Assembly: GCA_963812335.1 (NCBI GenBank)
Contig: CAWEUU010000004.1
Coordinates: 124,001-188,000 of the forward strand
Length of the DNA: 64,000 nt
Direction of reading: 5' to 3'
Origin: VRUE01 sp963812335
GTDB lineage: Bacteria > Actinomycetota > Thermoleophilia > Solirubrobacterales > 70-9
Shown: in pieces, positions 15,011 through 22,995 of the stretch
How the letters are laid out: each line of letters starts with the position of its first letter
Numbering within the stretch: position 1 is the first letter of the stretch
Program-made: the position numbers and the translations under genes
The notes under the pieces: model-generated
What the model saw: only the letters and a program-made list of their open reading frames with translations
What the model was told of the DNA's origin: nothing
Databases searched by the model: none

Positions 15011-17371
15011 ATGAACGCAGAGAAGAGCGACGGCCCCCGGATCTCCGTCGACATCCGGGACTCTGAGCCCGACTGGTCTCCGTACCTGGCTCCGAAAGCG
15101 CCCGAGGGCGCGCCGAACGTGCTGCTGCTCTGCTGGGACGACATCGGCTACGGCACGATGGACGTCTTCGGCGGCCCGGTCGAGACGCCCAACATGCGGC
15201 GGGTTGCCGAGATGGGCGTTCGCTACTCGAACTTCCACACCACCGCGCTCTGCTCGCCGACCCGCTCCTCGCTGCTGACCGGCCGCAATGCGACCTCCAA
15301 CGGGATGGCGACGATCGCCGAGTTCAGCTCCGGCTTCCCGGGAATCTCGACCCGGGTCCCGTTCGAGAACGGGTTTATCTCCGAGGTGCTGGGCGAGCGC
15401 GGCTACAACACCTACTGCGTCGGCAAGTGGCACCTGACGCCGGGCGAGGAGACGACGATGGCCTCCTACAAGGGCCGCTGGCCGCTGGGCCGGGGGTTCG
15501 AGCGCTTCTACGGCTTCCTCGGCGGCGAGTCCAACAGCTGGTACCCGGACCTGGTCCACGACAACCACCAGGTCGACCCGCCCGCCACCCCTGAGGAGGG
15601 CTACCACCTCTCCAAGGATCTCTCCGACCGGGCGATCGAGTTCATCCGCGACGCCAAGGCCGTCGACCCCGAGAAGCCCTTCTTCATGTACCTGGCCTCG
15701 CAGGCCGGCCACGCGCCGCACCACGTCGCCGCCGAGTGGGCCGACAAGTACAAGGGCTGCTTTGACCATGGCTACGAGGCGATCCGCGAGGAGATACTTG
15801 CTCGCCAGATCGAGATGGGGCTGCTTCCCGAGGGCACCGAGTTGTCGCCGATCAACCCCCACGGCGAGCCCGAGCGGACCGGCCCGGACGGAAAACCGTG
15901 GCCCGGCCTGGACACCGTTCGGCCCTGGGACTCGCTGAGCGAGGACGAGCGGCGCCTCTTCTGCCGCATGGCAGAGGTCTTCGCGGGCTACATCTCCTAC
16001 ACCGACGATCAGCTCGGCCGGGTCCTCGACTACCTGGAGGACTCGGGCCAGCTCGACAACACCCTGGTGGTGGTCGTCTCCGACAACGGCGCCAGCGGCG
16101 AGGGTGGGCCGAACGGCACCTTCAACGAGTGGCGCTTCTTCAACGGCATCGCGGACTCGACCGAGCTGACGATGGATCACATCGACGAGCTCGGCAGCCC
16201 GGCTTCCTACAACCACTACAACACCGGCTGGGCCTGGGCCTTCGACACGCCGTTCCCGTACTGGAAGCGGTGGGCAGGGTATGAGGGCGGCGTCGCCGAC
16301 ATGTGCCTGCTGTCTTGGCCGGCGAAGATCGAGCCGCAGTCAGATCCGCGGGGGCAGTACGTACACGCGGTCGACATCGTGCCGACGATCTACGAGCTGC
16401 TCGAGATCGAGCCGCCGGAGACGATCAACGGCTACCCGCAGAGCCCGATCGAGGGGGAGAGCTTTGCCGCCTCGATCGCCGACAGCGCGGCCGACTCGAA
16501 GCAGACGCAGTTCTACGCGATGCTGGGTCAGCGCTCGATCTACCACCAGGGCTGGCTGGCCTGCACGGTGCATCCGCCCCTGAGCGGCTGGGGACGGTAC
16601 GAGGAGGACGAGTGGGAGCTGTACCACCTTGAGCGGGACCGCGCGCAGGCGAAGAACCTGGCGGCCGAGGAGCCACAGCGCCTGGAGGAGCTGAAGAACC
16701 TCTGGTTCTACAACGCCGGCCTCAACAACGGGCTGCCGCTCGACGACCGCACCGCGCTCGAACAGGTGCTGGCCGAGCGCCCCCACGCGGCGGAGCCGCG
16801 CGAGCGCTACGAGTACTACCCGGACACCGCCGACGTGCCCGAGTCCGGCGCCGTGCGGATCAACGGTCGCTCGTACACGATCGCGGTCGGCGTCGAGATC
16901 GAGTCAGCCGAGGCGGAGGGAGTCCTGTTCGCTCACGGCGGCGTCGCCGGCGGCCACAGCCTGTACGTGAAGGACGGCCGCCTCCGCTACACCTTCAATT
17001 GGGTCGGCACCCACCTGCAGGAGATCGTCGCCGAAGCGCCGCTGGCAACCGGTCGCCAGATTCTCACCGCCGAGTTCACGGTGAAGGGAAAAAACGGGGA
17101 CCCGGCGATGCCTGGCTTCGCCGGCACGCTCGACCTCTACGCCGACGGCAGCCGGGTCGGCGGAGGCGAGATCGTCACCCAGCCGGGCGCCTTCTGCCTG
17201 GTCGGCGACGGGCTCTGCGTCGGCCGCGACAGCGCCTCGCCGGTGACGCCCGACTACACGGCTCCCTTCCGCTTCACCGGCGGCACGATCGAGAAGGCGG
17301 TGGTCGATGTCACCGGTCAGCGCTTCGTCGACCACGAGGCCGAGGTCCGCGGCTGGTTCATGATCGACTGA
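15011..17371 (+). CDS. arylsulfatase (formylglycine-dependent sulfatase)
   Basis: This is a 786-residue sulfatase without a signal peptide. The metal-binding DD appears in LLLCWDDIGYG (residues 38-48), and the formylglycine motif is CSPTR with Cys81, followed by the LLTGR consensus (88-92). VGKWHLTPG supplies the conserved Lys/His, and VVVSDNGASGEGG the second metal pair. It is longer than many sulfatases; residues from about 640 form a beta-rich C-terminal extension. ATG 15011 has AAAGGA eight bases upstream; a TTG at 14984 is a weaker start. It ends 9 bases from the end of a convergent FGE gene that would convert Cys81 to formylglycine. Being cytosolic or exported by another route cannot be settled from sequence. 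Confidence 0.92.
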   Translation: MNAEKSDGPRISVDIRDSEPDWSPYLAPKAPEGAPNVLLLCWDDIGYGTMDVFGGPVETPNMRRVAEMGVRYSNFHTTALCSPTRSSLLTGRNATSNGMATIAEFSSGFPGISTRVPFENGFISEVLGERGYNTYCVGKWHLTPGEETTMASYKGRWPLGRGFERFYGFLGGESNSWYPDLVHDNHQVDPPATPEEGYHLSKDLSDRAIEFIRDAKAVDPEKPFFMYLASQAGHAPHHVAAEWADKYKGCFDHGYEAIREEILARQIEMGLLPEGTELSPINPHGEPERTGPDGKPWPGLDTVRPWDSLSEDERRLFCRMAEVFAGYISYTDDQLGRVLDYLEDSGQLDNTLVVVVSDNGASGEGGPNGTFNEWRFFNGIADSTELTMDHIDELGSPASYNHYNTGWAWAFDTPFPYWKRWAGYEGGVADMCLLSWPAKIEPQSDPRGQYVHAVDIVPTIYELLEIEPPETINGYPQSPIEGESFAASIADSAADSKQTQFYAMLGQRSIYHQGWLACTVHPPLSGWGRYEEDEWELYHLERDRAQAKNLAAEEPQRLEELKNLWFYNAGLNNGLPLDDRTALEQVLAERPHAAEPRERYEYYPDTADVPESGAVRINGRSYTIAVGVEIESAEAEGVLFAHGGVAGGHSLYVKDGRLRYTFNWVGTHLQEIVAEAPLATGRQILTAEFTVKGKNGDPAMPGFAGTLDLYADGSRVGGGEIVTQPGAFCLVGDGLCVGRDSASPVTPDYTAPFRFTGGTIEKAVVDVTGQRFVDHEAEVRGWFMID

Positions 17372-17380
17372 GCCGGGCGG

Positions 17381-18250
17381 TCAGCCGAGGCTGCGGGCGA
17401 TGCGGAAGCCAAGGTTGCCGGTCGAGGCATCGGGATCGTTGGAGCTGCGGGAGTCGACCCGGTAGCGGTTGCAGTAGGAGGCGTGGCAGAGGTAGGAGCC
17501 GCCGCGCATCACCCGCATCGTGCCGCGCTCGGGGCCGCGCGGGTTCTTGCGGGGGCTGCGCGCGTAGTAGCCCGGGTCGAACCAGTCGGCGGTCCATTCC
17601 CAGACGTTGCCGGTCATCTCGCGCAGCCCGAAGCCGTTGGCGGGGAAGCTGCCGGTCGGCGCCGTCCCCGCGTAGCCGTCCGCGCAGCTGTTGCGGCCGG
17701 GGAAGGTGCCCTGGAAGACGTTCATCCGGTGCTCGCCGCCGGGTTCGAGCTCCTCGCCCCAGGGAAAGCGGCAGGCTTCGATCCCGCCGCGGGCCGCGTA
17801 CTCCCACTCCGCCTCGGTGGGGAGGCGGGCGCCGGCCCAGGTGCAGAAGGCCTGCGCGTCGTTCCAGGAGACGTGGGTGACGGGATGCTCGGCGCGGGCC
17901 TCCCAGCTGCTCTGGGGGCCCTCCGGGTGAGCCCAGTCGGCGCCCTCGACCTGGCGCCACCAGGGGGCCGCCGCGACCGCGGCCGTGTCTGGGAAATCGG
18001 CCGGCAGCAGGCCGCCGAAGACGAACGACCACCCGAAGCTCTCCGCCTCGGTCCGGTGGCCGGTCGCCGCGACGAAGGCGGCGAACTGCCGGTTGGAGAC
18101 CGCCGGCCGGCCGATCGAGAAGGGCGAGAGCTCGACCTCGTGTGCCGGGCCCTCGCCGTCGGCGGGGTAGCCGTAGCTGCCATCGGTTCCCATCCTGAAC
18201 ACGCCCCCGGGAAGGTCGACCAGATCCGCGGAAAGGGGTTCGCCGCTCAA
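17381..18250 (-). CDS. formylglycine-generating enzyme (sulfatase maturation, FGE/SUMF1)
   Basis: This 289-residue protein has the FGE-sulfatase fold: GGVFRMGTDG at the start, HPVTHVSWNDAQAFC, RLPTEAEWEYAARGG, GNVWEWTADWF and a terminal GFRIAR. The two copper-binding cysteines of true FGEs are present in SYLCHASYCNRYR (about Cys255 and Cys260, same spacing as human Cys336/Cys341), so this should be a real aerobic FGE rather than a non-catalytic relative. It oxidises the sulfatase Cys in CxPxR to formylglycine using O2. I chose TTG 18250 because GGGGGGA precedes it and it avoids overlap with the divergent gene; ATG 18358 is the longer option. Convergent with its likely substrate, the 15011-17371 sulfatase. 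Confidence 0.9.
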   Translation of the reverse strand: MSGEPLSADLVDLPGGVFRMGTDGSYGYPADGEGPAHEVELSPFSIGRPAVSNRQFAAFVAATGHRTEAESFGWSFVFGGLLPADFPDTAAVAAAPWWRQVEGADWAHPEGPQSSWEARAEHPVTHVSWNDAQAFCTWAGARLPTEAEWEYAARGGIEACRFPWGEELEPGGEHRMNVFQGTFPGRNSCADGYAGTAPTGSFPANGFGLREMTGNVWEWTADWFDPGYYARSPRKNPRGPERGTMRVMRGGSYLCHASYCNRYRVDSRSSNDPDASTGNLGFRIARSLG

Positions 18251-18401
18251 CCGTCCCCCCGCTGCGCGTATCTCGCCAGCATCGGCCGGAGAGTAGCCGG
18301 GCGATAAAGAAGATGAAGGCCGGTCCGGGCGATTGGCCCAGGTCGATCTGGTCCCCATCGACGCCGGGGAGGTTCAGTGCAAACTTGTGCATTTCGGCAC
18401 C

Positions 18402-19775
18402 ATGGGGGATCCTTTCCGCATCAAGGCGAAGATCATTCCCCAGGGCCGCGAACCCGGGCAGAGCCCGCGATCCGGGGATGCAGAGCCCGAGAGGCGCCTC
18501 GGCGACCAGATGACCCCGGAGTACTGCCGCTCTTTCGGCGAGGCGCTGCGAGATGGCAATCCCGCTTGGGCGGAGGCGATTTCCGAAGAAGCGCTCGGGC
18601 ACGGCCTGAGCGTCGAGCAGGTCTACTCGGGGGTGATCGCCCCGGCCATGGAATGGATTGGCGAGCTTTGGCAACACAATGAGACCTCGATTGCGGGAGA
18701 GCACCTGGCCACGGCGATCAGCCAGGGGGTCATGGCCCGGCTCTTCCCGCGGCTGCTCCACGCCGAGCCGCGCTCACGCGAGGTCGTGATGCTGGCCGCG
18801 ACGCAGGGAGAGCAGCACGTCCTCGGGCTGCGAATGATTGCCGACACCCTCGAGGGAGCGGGGTTCGACGTTCGCTACCTCGGCCCCGATGTGCCGCTGG
18901 GGGCTCTGCTCGAAGCGTGCCGAGAACACCGCCCCGCGGTCCTCGGGCTCGGTGCGAATATGGGGTTGAACGTGCCGCATCTGATCCTGGCCATCCAGGA
19001 AGTGGCGAAGCTGGACCATCCCCCGGTCGTCTTCGTCGGCGGCCACGCTGTCGGCCAGGCGGTCCAGAGCGGGCTCGAGGCCCCTGTGGTGCAAGATTGC
19101 GAGGAGGTCGTGCCGGTGGTCATCCGGCTGCTGGAAGGCAGTGCTCCGGACGTGCCGGTGCGGCCGGAGCTGGCTGCCCGGGTGCCGCCCCGCAGTGACG
19201 ATGGGGGATCGTTCGCCGGGGCCGAACGGTCCGTCGCCGGCTCTTTCTCAGCGACCGCCCTGGCTGCGGCGGAGACCGCGCGCGACGCCGCCCGCACCGC
19301 CTTCGGCCTGCAGCGACTTGCCTACCGCGATGGCCTGACCGGACTCTGGAACCGTCGTGCCTATGACGACCGGTTGATGGCGCTCTCCGAAGATGCCGAC
19401 GGATCGGCACTGATGCTCGACCTGGACAGATTCAAGGAGATCAACGACTCGCACGGCCACGAGGCCGGCGATCGAGCGCTGGTTGCGGTCGGGGAGGCAA
19501 TCCTCGAGAGCATTCGCCCGATGGACTTCGGCGCCCGTTTCGGCGGCGATGAGTTCGTTGTTCTCCTACCCGGCATGGAGATCGCCGAGGCGACCGAGGT
19601 TGCCGAGCGGATCCGGCAAAGGATCGAGATGGGTTCGGGCGACCCTCCTGTGACCGTGAGCATCGGTGTCGGGCCTCTCAGCGACGACAGTCGTCGCACT
19701 GGTCTGACGATCGATCGCGCCCTCTACGAAGCCAAGACGGGTGGACGCAACCTGGTGGCGCAGGGCGAGACCTGA
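18402..19775 (+). CDS. B12-binding (CarH-like photosensory) domain fused to GGDEF diguanylate cyclase
   Basis: This 457-residue cytoplasmic protein has three parts. Residues 38-115 are a helical B12-binding-2 bundle with W90-x9-E100-H101, matching the Trp/Glu/His set over adenosylcobalamin in light-sensing CarH. Residues 125-245 are a B12-binding Rossmann domain with GEQHVLG (His139 as predicted lower axial ligand, E-x-H form as in CarH). Residues 300-457 are a GGDEF domain: DGLTGLWNRRAYDDRL, active site GGDEF (381-385), and an inhibitory RxxD site (RPMD) exactly five residues upstream. It should make c-di-GMP from GTP under control of B12 and perhaps light. ATG 18402 is preferred; TTG 18333 and ATG 18510 are alternatives. 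First gene of a three-gene operon. Confidence 0.85.
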   Translation: MGDPFRIKAKIIPQGREPGQSPRSGDAEPERRLGDQMTPEYCRSFGEALRDGNPAWAEAISEEALGHGLSVEQVYSGVIAPAMEWIGELWQHNETSIAGEHLATAISQGVMARLFPRLLHAEPRSREVVMLAATQGEQHVLGLRMIADTLEGAGFDVRYLGPDVPLGALLEACREHRPAVLGLGANMGLNVPHLILAIQEVAKLDHPPVVFVGGHAVGQAVQSGLEAPVVQDCEEVVPVVIRLLEGSAPDVPVRPELAARVPPRSDDGGSFAGAERSVAGSFSATALAAAETARDAARTAFGLQRLAYRDGLTGLWNRRAYDDRLMALSEDADGSALMLDLDRFKEINDSHGHEAGDRALVAVGEAILESIRPMDFGARFGGDEFVVLLPGMEIAEATEVAERIRQRIEMGSGDPPVTVSIGVGPLSDDSRRTGLTIDRALYEAKTGGRNLVAQGET

Positions 19776-19778
19776 GCG

Positions 19779-20087
19779 ATGTACGTGTCGATGTCACGAC
19801 TGCGAATCGCGCCCGAGAGGGCGGCGGCCTTGGTCTCGGCCTTCAAGGCGCGGCTCGGCCGCGTCGAGGACCACGAGGGCTTTCAAGGGCTCGAAGTCTG
19901 GCAGTCCGATCGTGACGCCGGAGAGATCTTGATGGTGAGTCGATGGCGCGATCGCGAGTGCTTCAAGGAGTACATGAAGAGCGAGGATCATCACGAGTCT
20001 CACGATCGCATCCCGCTCGAGCTCCAGCAGGCGATCAAGCTCGAGTCGCTGGAGCACATGCATACCTTTGAGGTCGTCGCCGAATGA
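19779..20087 (+). CDS. antibiotic biosynthesis monooxygenase (ABM) domain protein
   Basis: This 102-residue protein is a single ferredoxin-like ABM domain: YVSMSRLRIAPERAAALVSAF, then EGFQGLEVWQSD and ILMVSRWRDRECFKEYMKS. The Trp and nearby His (SEDHHESH) recall the IsdG/MhuD haem-degrading group, but the Asn at position 7 needed by those enzymes is Arg here, so haem degradation is doubtful. It starts 3 bases after the B12-GGDEF stop and overlaps the next gene by ATGA, so the three proteins are made together. Its role beside a B12/c-di-GMP sensor is unknown. Confidence 0.75.
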   Translation: MYVSMSRLRIAPERAAALVSAFKARLGRVEDHEGFQGLEVWQSDRDAGEILMVSRWRDRECFKEYMKSEDHHESHDRIPLELQQAIKLESLEHMHTFEVVAE

Positions 20088-20527
20088 GCCGCCCAGATCC
20101 GCCAAGCGGGGCGTCGCCGCCGACGCGGGCCCAGCACCGCGACGGTACCCCGATCGATCTCGAGGCCATCGCGGGCTCGGTATGCGAGCGCTATCGGCAG
20201 GAGTTCCCCGACGAAGAGGAGCGCAACGGGGAGACCGGAATCAAGTGGTGCCTGCACGACAACCAATACATCCTCGCTTGGGCGGTGCAGGATGCGCGGG
20301 ACGGAACGCTAAAGCTGAGCGAGCAGACGCAGTGGCTCGCCCAGGTCCTCGACAGCCGCGATTTTCCGGTGGCCCGTTTGGTCCGCAATCTCGAGATCGC
20401 CGCCGAAACGGTCCTTGGCAACGACCAGATCGGGCCGCTTGCCGCAGATGTAGGCCGCCTGCTGGCAGAGGCGGCGGCTGGATTGGGTGAGGAGCGGGTG
20501 CCCGAACCCCGGGCACGCGGTTCATGA
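20084..20527 (+). CDS. unknown helical protein in the B12-GGDEF operon
   Basis: This 147-residue acidic protein starts at ATG 20084 inside the ABM stop (ATGA). After a Pro/Ser-rich N-terminus (1-22) it is predicted all-helical, with conserved-looking patches GIKWCLHDNQYILAWAVQDA and FPVARLVRNLEIAAETV, and a low-complexity tail. No signal peptide or membrane segment. I do not recognise the family. Strict coupling to the photosensor gene suggests a role in the same signalling path, for example as output partner or as a chaperone for the B12 domain; this is inference only. Confidence 0.65.
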   Translation: MSRPDPPSGASPPTRAQHRDGTPIDLEAIAGSVCERYRQEFPDEEERNGETGIKWCLHDNQYILAWAVQDARDGTLKLSEQTQWLAQVLDSRDFPVARLVRNLEIAAETVLGNDQIGPLAADVGRLLAEAAAGLGEERVPEPRARGS

Positions 20528-20651
20528 TGCCCCTCATAGACTTACGGCCGATGCCGAATCCGCAGGCCGACTTTCGAAGAGGGACCGCGAACAGGGAGCG
20601 CACCAGATCCTCGACCAAATCCCGCGGCGCCGATCGCGGCGAGGGCGTGGA

Positions 20652-21668
20652 ATGAGATCGATTCACAGGCGCAACGTGGCCGCCTTGGCAATAGCGATGG
20701 GTGTCATGCTCTTCCTGCTCGCCGCGGGTGGGGTTCACGCCCGGCCGGCTCAGAAGGCGCCGGCGGCAATGACCGTCGTCAGCGCCGAAAAGCGGCTGAC
20801 GCCGGGTCAGGAAAGTACCTTCGTCGTCAGCTGTCCCCCCGGCTACATCCTCACCGACACCAACATCCACGCCGTTACCTCTCCGAGCGGCTCGGAGCGA
20901 CCGGATCCGAAGGCGGCCGGGTTGAGGGTGAACCGGGAGCAAATCAGTCTGACCACCATGCTCCTCGACATCGGCAACTCCGGCAATGAGGTCCTGCGCG
21001 TGTTCGCATCGGGGCGATGCGTGCGGACGATGGTCCGCGCGAAGGTCGGCGGCGCCCCGGTCGATGCCAGGCTGAAGGACAACGGCATCGTCAAGCAGGA
21101 CGGCATTGCGGGCCCGGCTGCGACGCGCAACGACTGCGGGACGGGGCGGCAGGCCATCGGGCACAATCTCAGCGAGCTCCCCCTATTTCACCCGCTCTCG
21201 TTTCTACAGACGGTGATCGTCCATCGGCGCATCGTGCGCTGGGCGCTGATGAAGCCGCCGACGCTGAACGAAGCGCTCGACGAACTTGCCTTTCAGACGG
21301 TCTGTACGTCGCTCAGGGCTCGTGTGACCAAGCAGGGAGCGCCCAAACGCCGGCAGCGAAGAGCCCTCGCCTCCGCTCTGCCGGGGGCGCGCGTGATCGT
21401 CAGGCAGATCCGCCGCAGCCGAGAGATCCCACCGCACCCGAGCCCGAACCAGACGACGCAGATCGCGGTTCAATGCCCGCGTCGGTTCACCGCCACCTCG
21501 TACGGGTGGGACGGCCCCGGGGCTGATCTCAACCCCCTGTCGGTTCAGCTCCGGAGGTCGCTGTATCCGAGTCGGCGCCGAGTCGGAGCCGAGGTCTCCA
21601 ACACCTCGGGCACGACCCAGACCGCGATGCTGACCGCGATCTGCCTGTCGATCCGGTTCGGAACCTGA
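20652..21668 (+). CDS. secreted protein of unknown function
   Basis: This 338-residue protein starts at ATG 20652 (RBS-like GAGGG upstream). Residues 1-33 form a signal peptide (basic start, core MGVMLFLLAAGG, Ala-x-Ala-type end before RPAQKAP). The mature protein has cysteines in FVVSCPPGY, GRCVRTM, RNDCGTG, QTVCTSL, VQCPRRF and TAICLSI, suggesting disulfides in two beta-rich repeats (both contain a C-P-x-G/R-F/Y-turn: CPPGYILT and CPRRFTAT). The repeat pattern suggests two copies of one extracellular domain separated by a helical linker (about 180-240). Function is unknown. It lies alone between the photosensor operon and the heliorhodopsin region. Confidence 0.65.
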   Translation: MRSIHRRNVAALAIAMGVMLFLLAAGGVHARPAQKAPAAMTVVSAEKRLTPGQESTFVVSCPPGYILTDTNIHAVTSPSGSERPDPKAAGLRVNREQISLTTMLLDIGNSGNEVLRVFASGRCVRTMVRAKVGGAPVDARLKDNGIVKQDGIAGPAATRNDCGTGRQAIGHNLSELPLFHPLSFLQTVIVHRRIVRWALMKPPTLNEALDELAFQTVCTSLRARVTKQGAPKRRQRRALASALPGARVIVRQIRRSREIPPHPSPNQTTQIAVQCPRRFTATSYGWDGPGADLNPLSVQLRRSLYPSRRRVGAEVSNTSGTTQTAMLTAICLSIRFGT

Positions 21669-21689
21669 GGCTACGAGCTCGGCATCGAC

Positions 21690-22178
21690 CTCGACGATCA
21701 CGAGGGCGAAACCAGTCACGGAGTCGGCGGCAAATACCACAAGGCGCAGTACAAGACAGTTTCGTTGCGACTCCATGGTCAGTGCATGGACGAACGCCTC
21801 GCAGTCGTCGTAAAGCTGTGCTCGTCTGCCCTCAGTGGCCTTGTCGTGGAACTGATGCTCCACGGCATCACGTTCGGCGACATAGATGTAAATGGGGTCG
21901 GTCTCGTTGCCGCTCCGCGAGTTGCCGAAGTCGTGTTCCTTTAAGAAGTCGATCACCCTGCGAGGCACGATGTCAATTACGTCGGCAAGGGCCTCAGCCC
22001 GCCAGTAGCTCCTTGAACTCGGGGCTGCCCTTGCCGTTGAGGTAGCTCGAATGGGTCTGCTTGATCGTCTCCACCCGTTTCGGCCGTAATCGGGACCATC
22101 GCGCCCGGCATCGCCGGCCACCTCCAAGATCAACTCGGCGAGGGCGGCTAGGCTTTTCGGAGGCTTGAACGACCACAT
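21690..22178 (-). pseudogene. possible decayed or frame-broken protein gene, unknown family
   Basis: On the minus strand a protein-like reading starts at ATG 22178 (MWSFKPPKSLAALAEL...), appears to jump frame near 22080 into KRVETIKQTHSSYLNGKG and EFKELLAG (stop there), then returns near 22000 to the first frame for VPRRVIDFLKEHDFG, YIYVAERDAVEHQF and LYDDCEAFVHALTME before running into the opposite strand of the neighbouring gene. The composite looks like one protein with two compensating frame breaks. The stretch is visibly less GC-rich than its surroundings. Function unknown; it could be a remnant of a transferred gene or a sequence error. This fills most of the 21669-22164 gap; I see no other gene there. 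Confidence 0.35.
22149..22154 (+). promoter_or_regulatory. -10 box TAGGCT for heliorhodopsin
   Basis: TAGGCT predicts +1 near 22161, four bases before TTG 22165. No convincing -35. It supports the TTG start and an almost leaderless transcript. Confidence 0.4.
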
Positions 22179-22947
22179 CCCACCAAAGGATCCACGCCGA
22201 CTCGAATCTTTGCGGCGCTGGAACCTCGGCGTCGGATCGGCGCATCTGGTGCAGGCGGTGGCGATCCTGCTGCTCGCCGCTGCGGTCTCGCTCCCAGTGT
22301 CGATCGGCTATCTCACCGGTCCGCCCGGAGCCGGCGAATACGGTGGCCCGAAGCTGCTCTTCGACCTCCGCGTCGACATCGCAGTAGCGGCATTCCTCCT
22401 GCTTGCCGCAGTCGATCACCTGTCGGTCGGAACGTGGGGGCGGCGCTGGTACGAGCGCCAGGTCACTCACGGGATCAACCCGGCGCGGTGGTGGGAGTAC
22501 TCGATCAGCGCCTCGTTGATGGTCGTGCTGATCGCGATGCTCGCCGGTGTGCGGGAGGGCACCGCCCTGGTGGCGCTGTTCGGCGCCAACGCGGCGACGA
22601 TCCTCTTCGGCCTGATCATGGAGCGGGTCAATCTCGGTCGCGAGGCGGTGTTGTGGCGACCGTTCGTCTACGGCTGCATCGTCGGCACGGTGCCGTGGAT
22701 GGCCATCGCCCTTCAGATTGCCGTCTCCCAGTCCGAGACCAGCGACGTGCCCGGCTTTGTCATCGCGATCTTCGTGACTCTGCTGATCCTCTTCAACAGC
22801 TTCGCGGTGAACATGTGGCTTCAGTACCGCCGCATCGGGCCCTGGAGGGACCCGCTGTTCGCCGAGAAGGCGTACCTCGTTCTGAGCCTTCTCGCCAAGA
22901 GCGCGCTCGCCTGGCAGGTCTACGCCGGCGCGCTGGCGGGAAGCTGA
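22165..22947 (+). CDS. heliorhodopsin
   Basis: This 260-residue seven-helix protein carries the heliorhodopsin signature. RRWNLGVGSAHLVQA opens helix 1 (His27). ARWWEYSISASLM in helix 3 gives Glu111 as the Schiff-base counterion, and LSLLAKSALAWQVY in helix 7 gives Lys245 as the retinal lysine, with Ser241 nearby. All are offset by about four from the reference protein 48C12 (His23, Glu107, Ser237, Lys241). Helix 5-6 and the AYLVLSLLAK end also fit. Heliorhodopsins bind retinal and have inverted topology (N-terminus inside); most known ones are not ion pumps and are thought to be sensors. The TTG start at 22165 is the only in-frame start before helix 1 apart from TTG 22210. No retinal-making oxygenase is in the window. 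Confidence 0.92.
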   Translation: MNDHIPPKDPRRLESLRRWNLGVGSAHLVQAVAILLLAAAVSLPVSIGYLTGPPGAGEYGGPKLLFDLRVDIAVAAFLLLAAVDHLSVGTWGRRWYERQVTHGINPARWWEYSISASLMVVLIAMLAGVREGTALVALFGANAATILFGLIMERVNLGREAVLWRPFVYGCIVGTVPWMAIALQIAVSQSETSDVPGFVIAIFVTLLILFNSFAVNMWLQYRRIGPWRDPLFAEKAYLVLSLLAKSALAWQVYAGALAGS

Positions 22948-22950
22948 CGG

Positions 22951-22986
22951 GCTCTCCCGAGCCCCGGTTCGGGGGCCCGGGAGAGC
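22951..22986. terminator. bidirectional hairpin between heliorhodopsin and fasciclin genes
   Basis: GCTCTCCCGAGCCCC pairs with the segment ending CCCGGGAGAGC with one mismatch around a short loop. It lies 3 bases after the heliorhodopsin stop and 9 bases from the convergent fasciclin stop. No long T run follows, so it is called from stem strength and position. Confidence 0.6.
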
Positions 22987-22995
22987 GGTTGCCTG

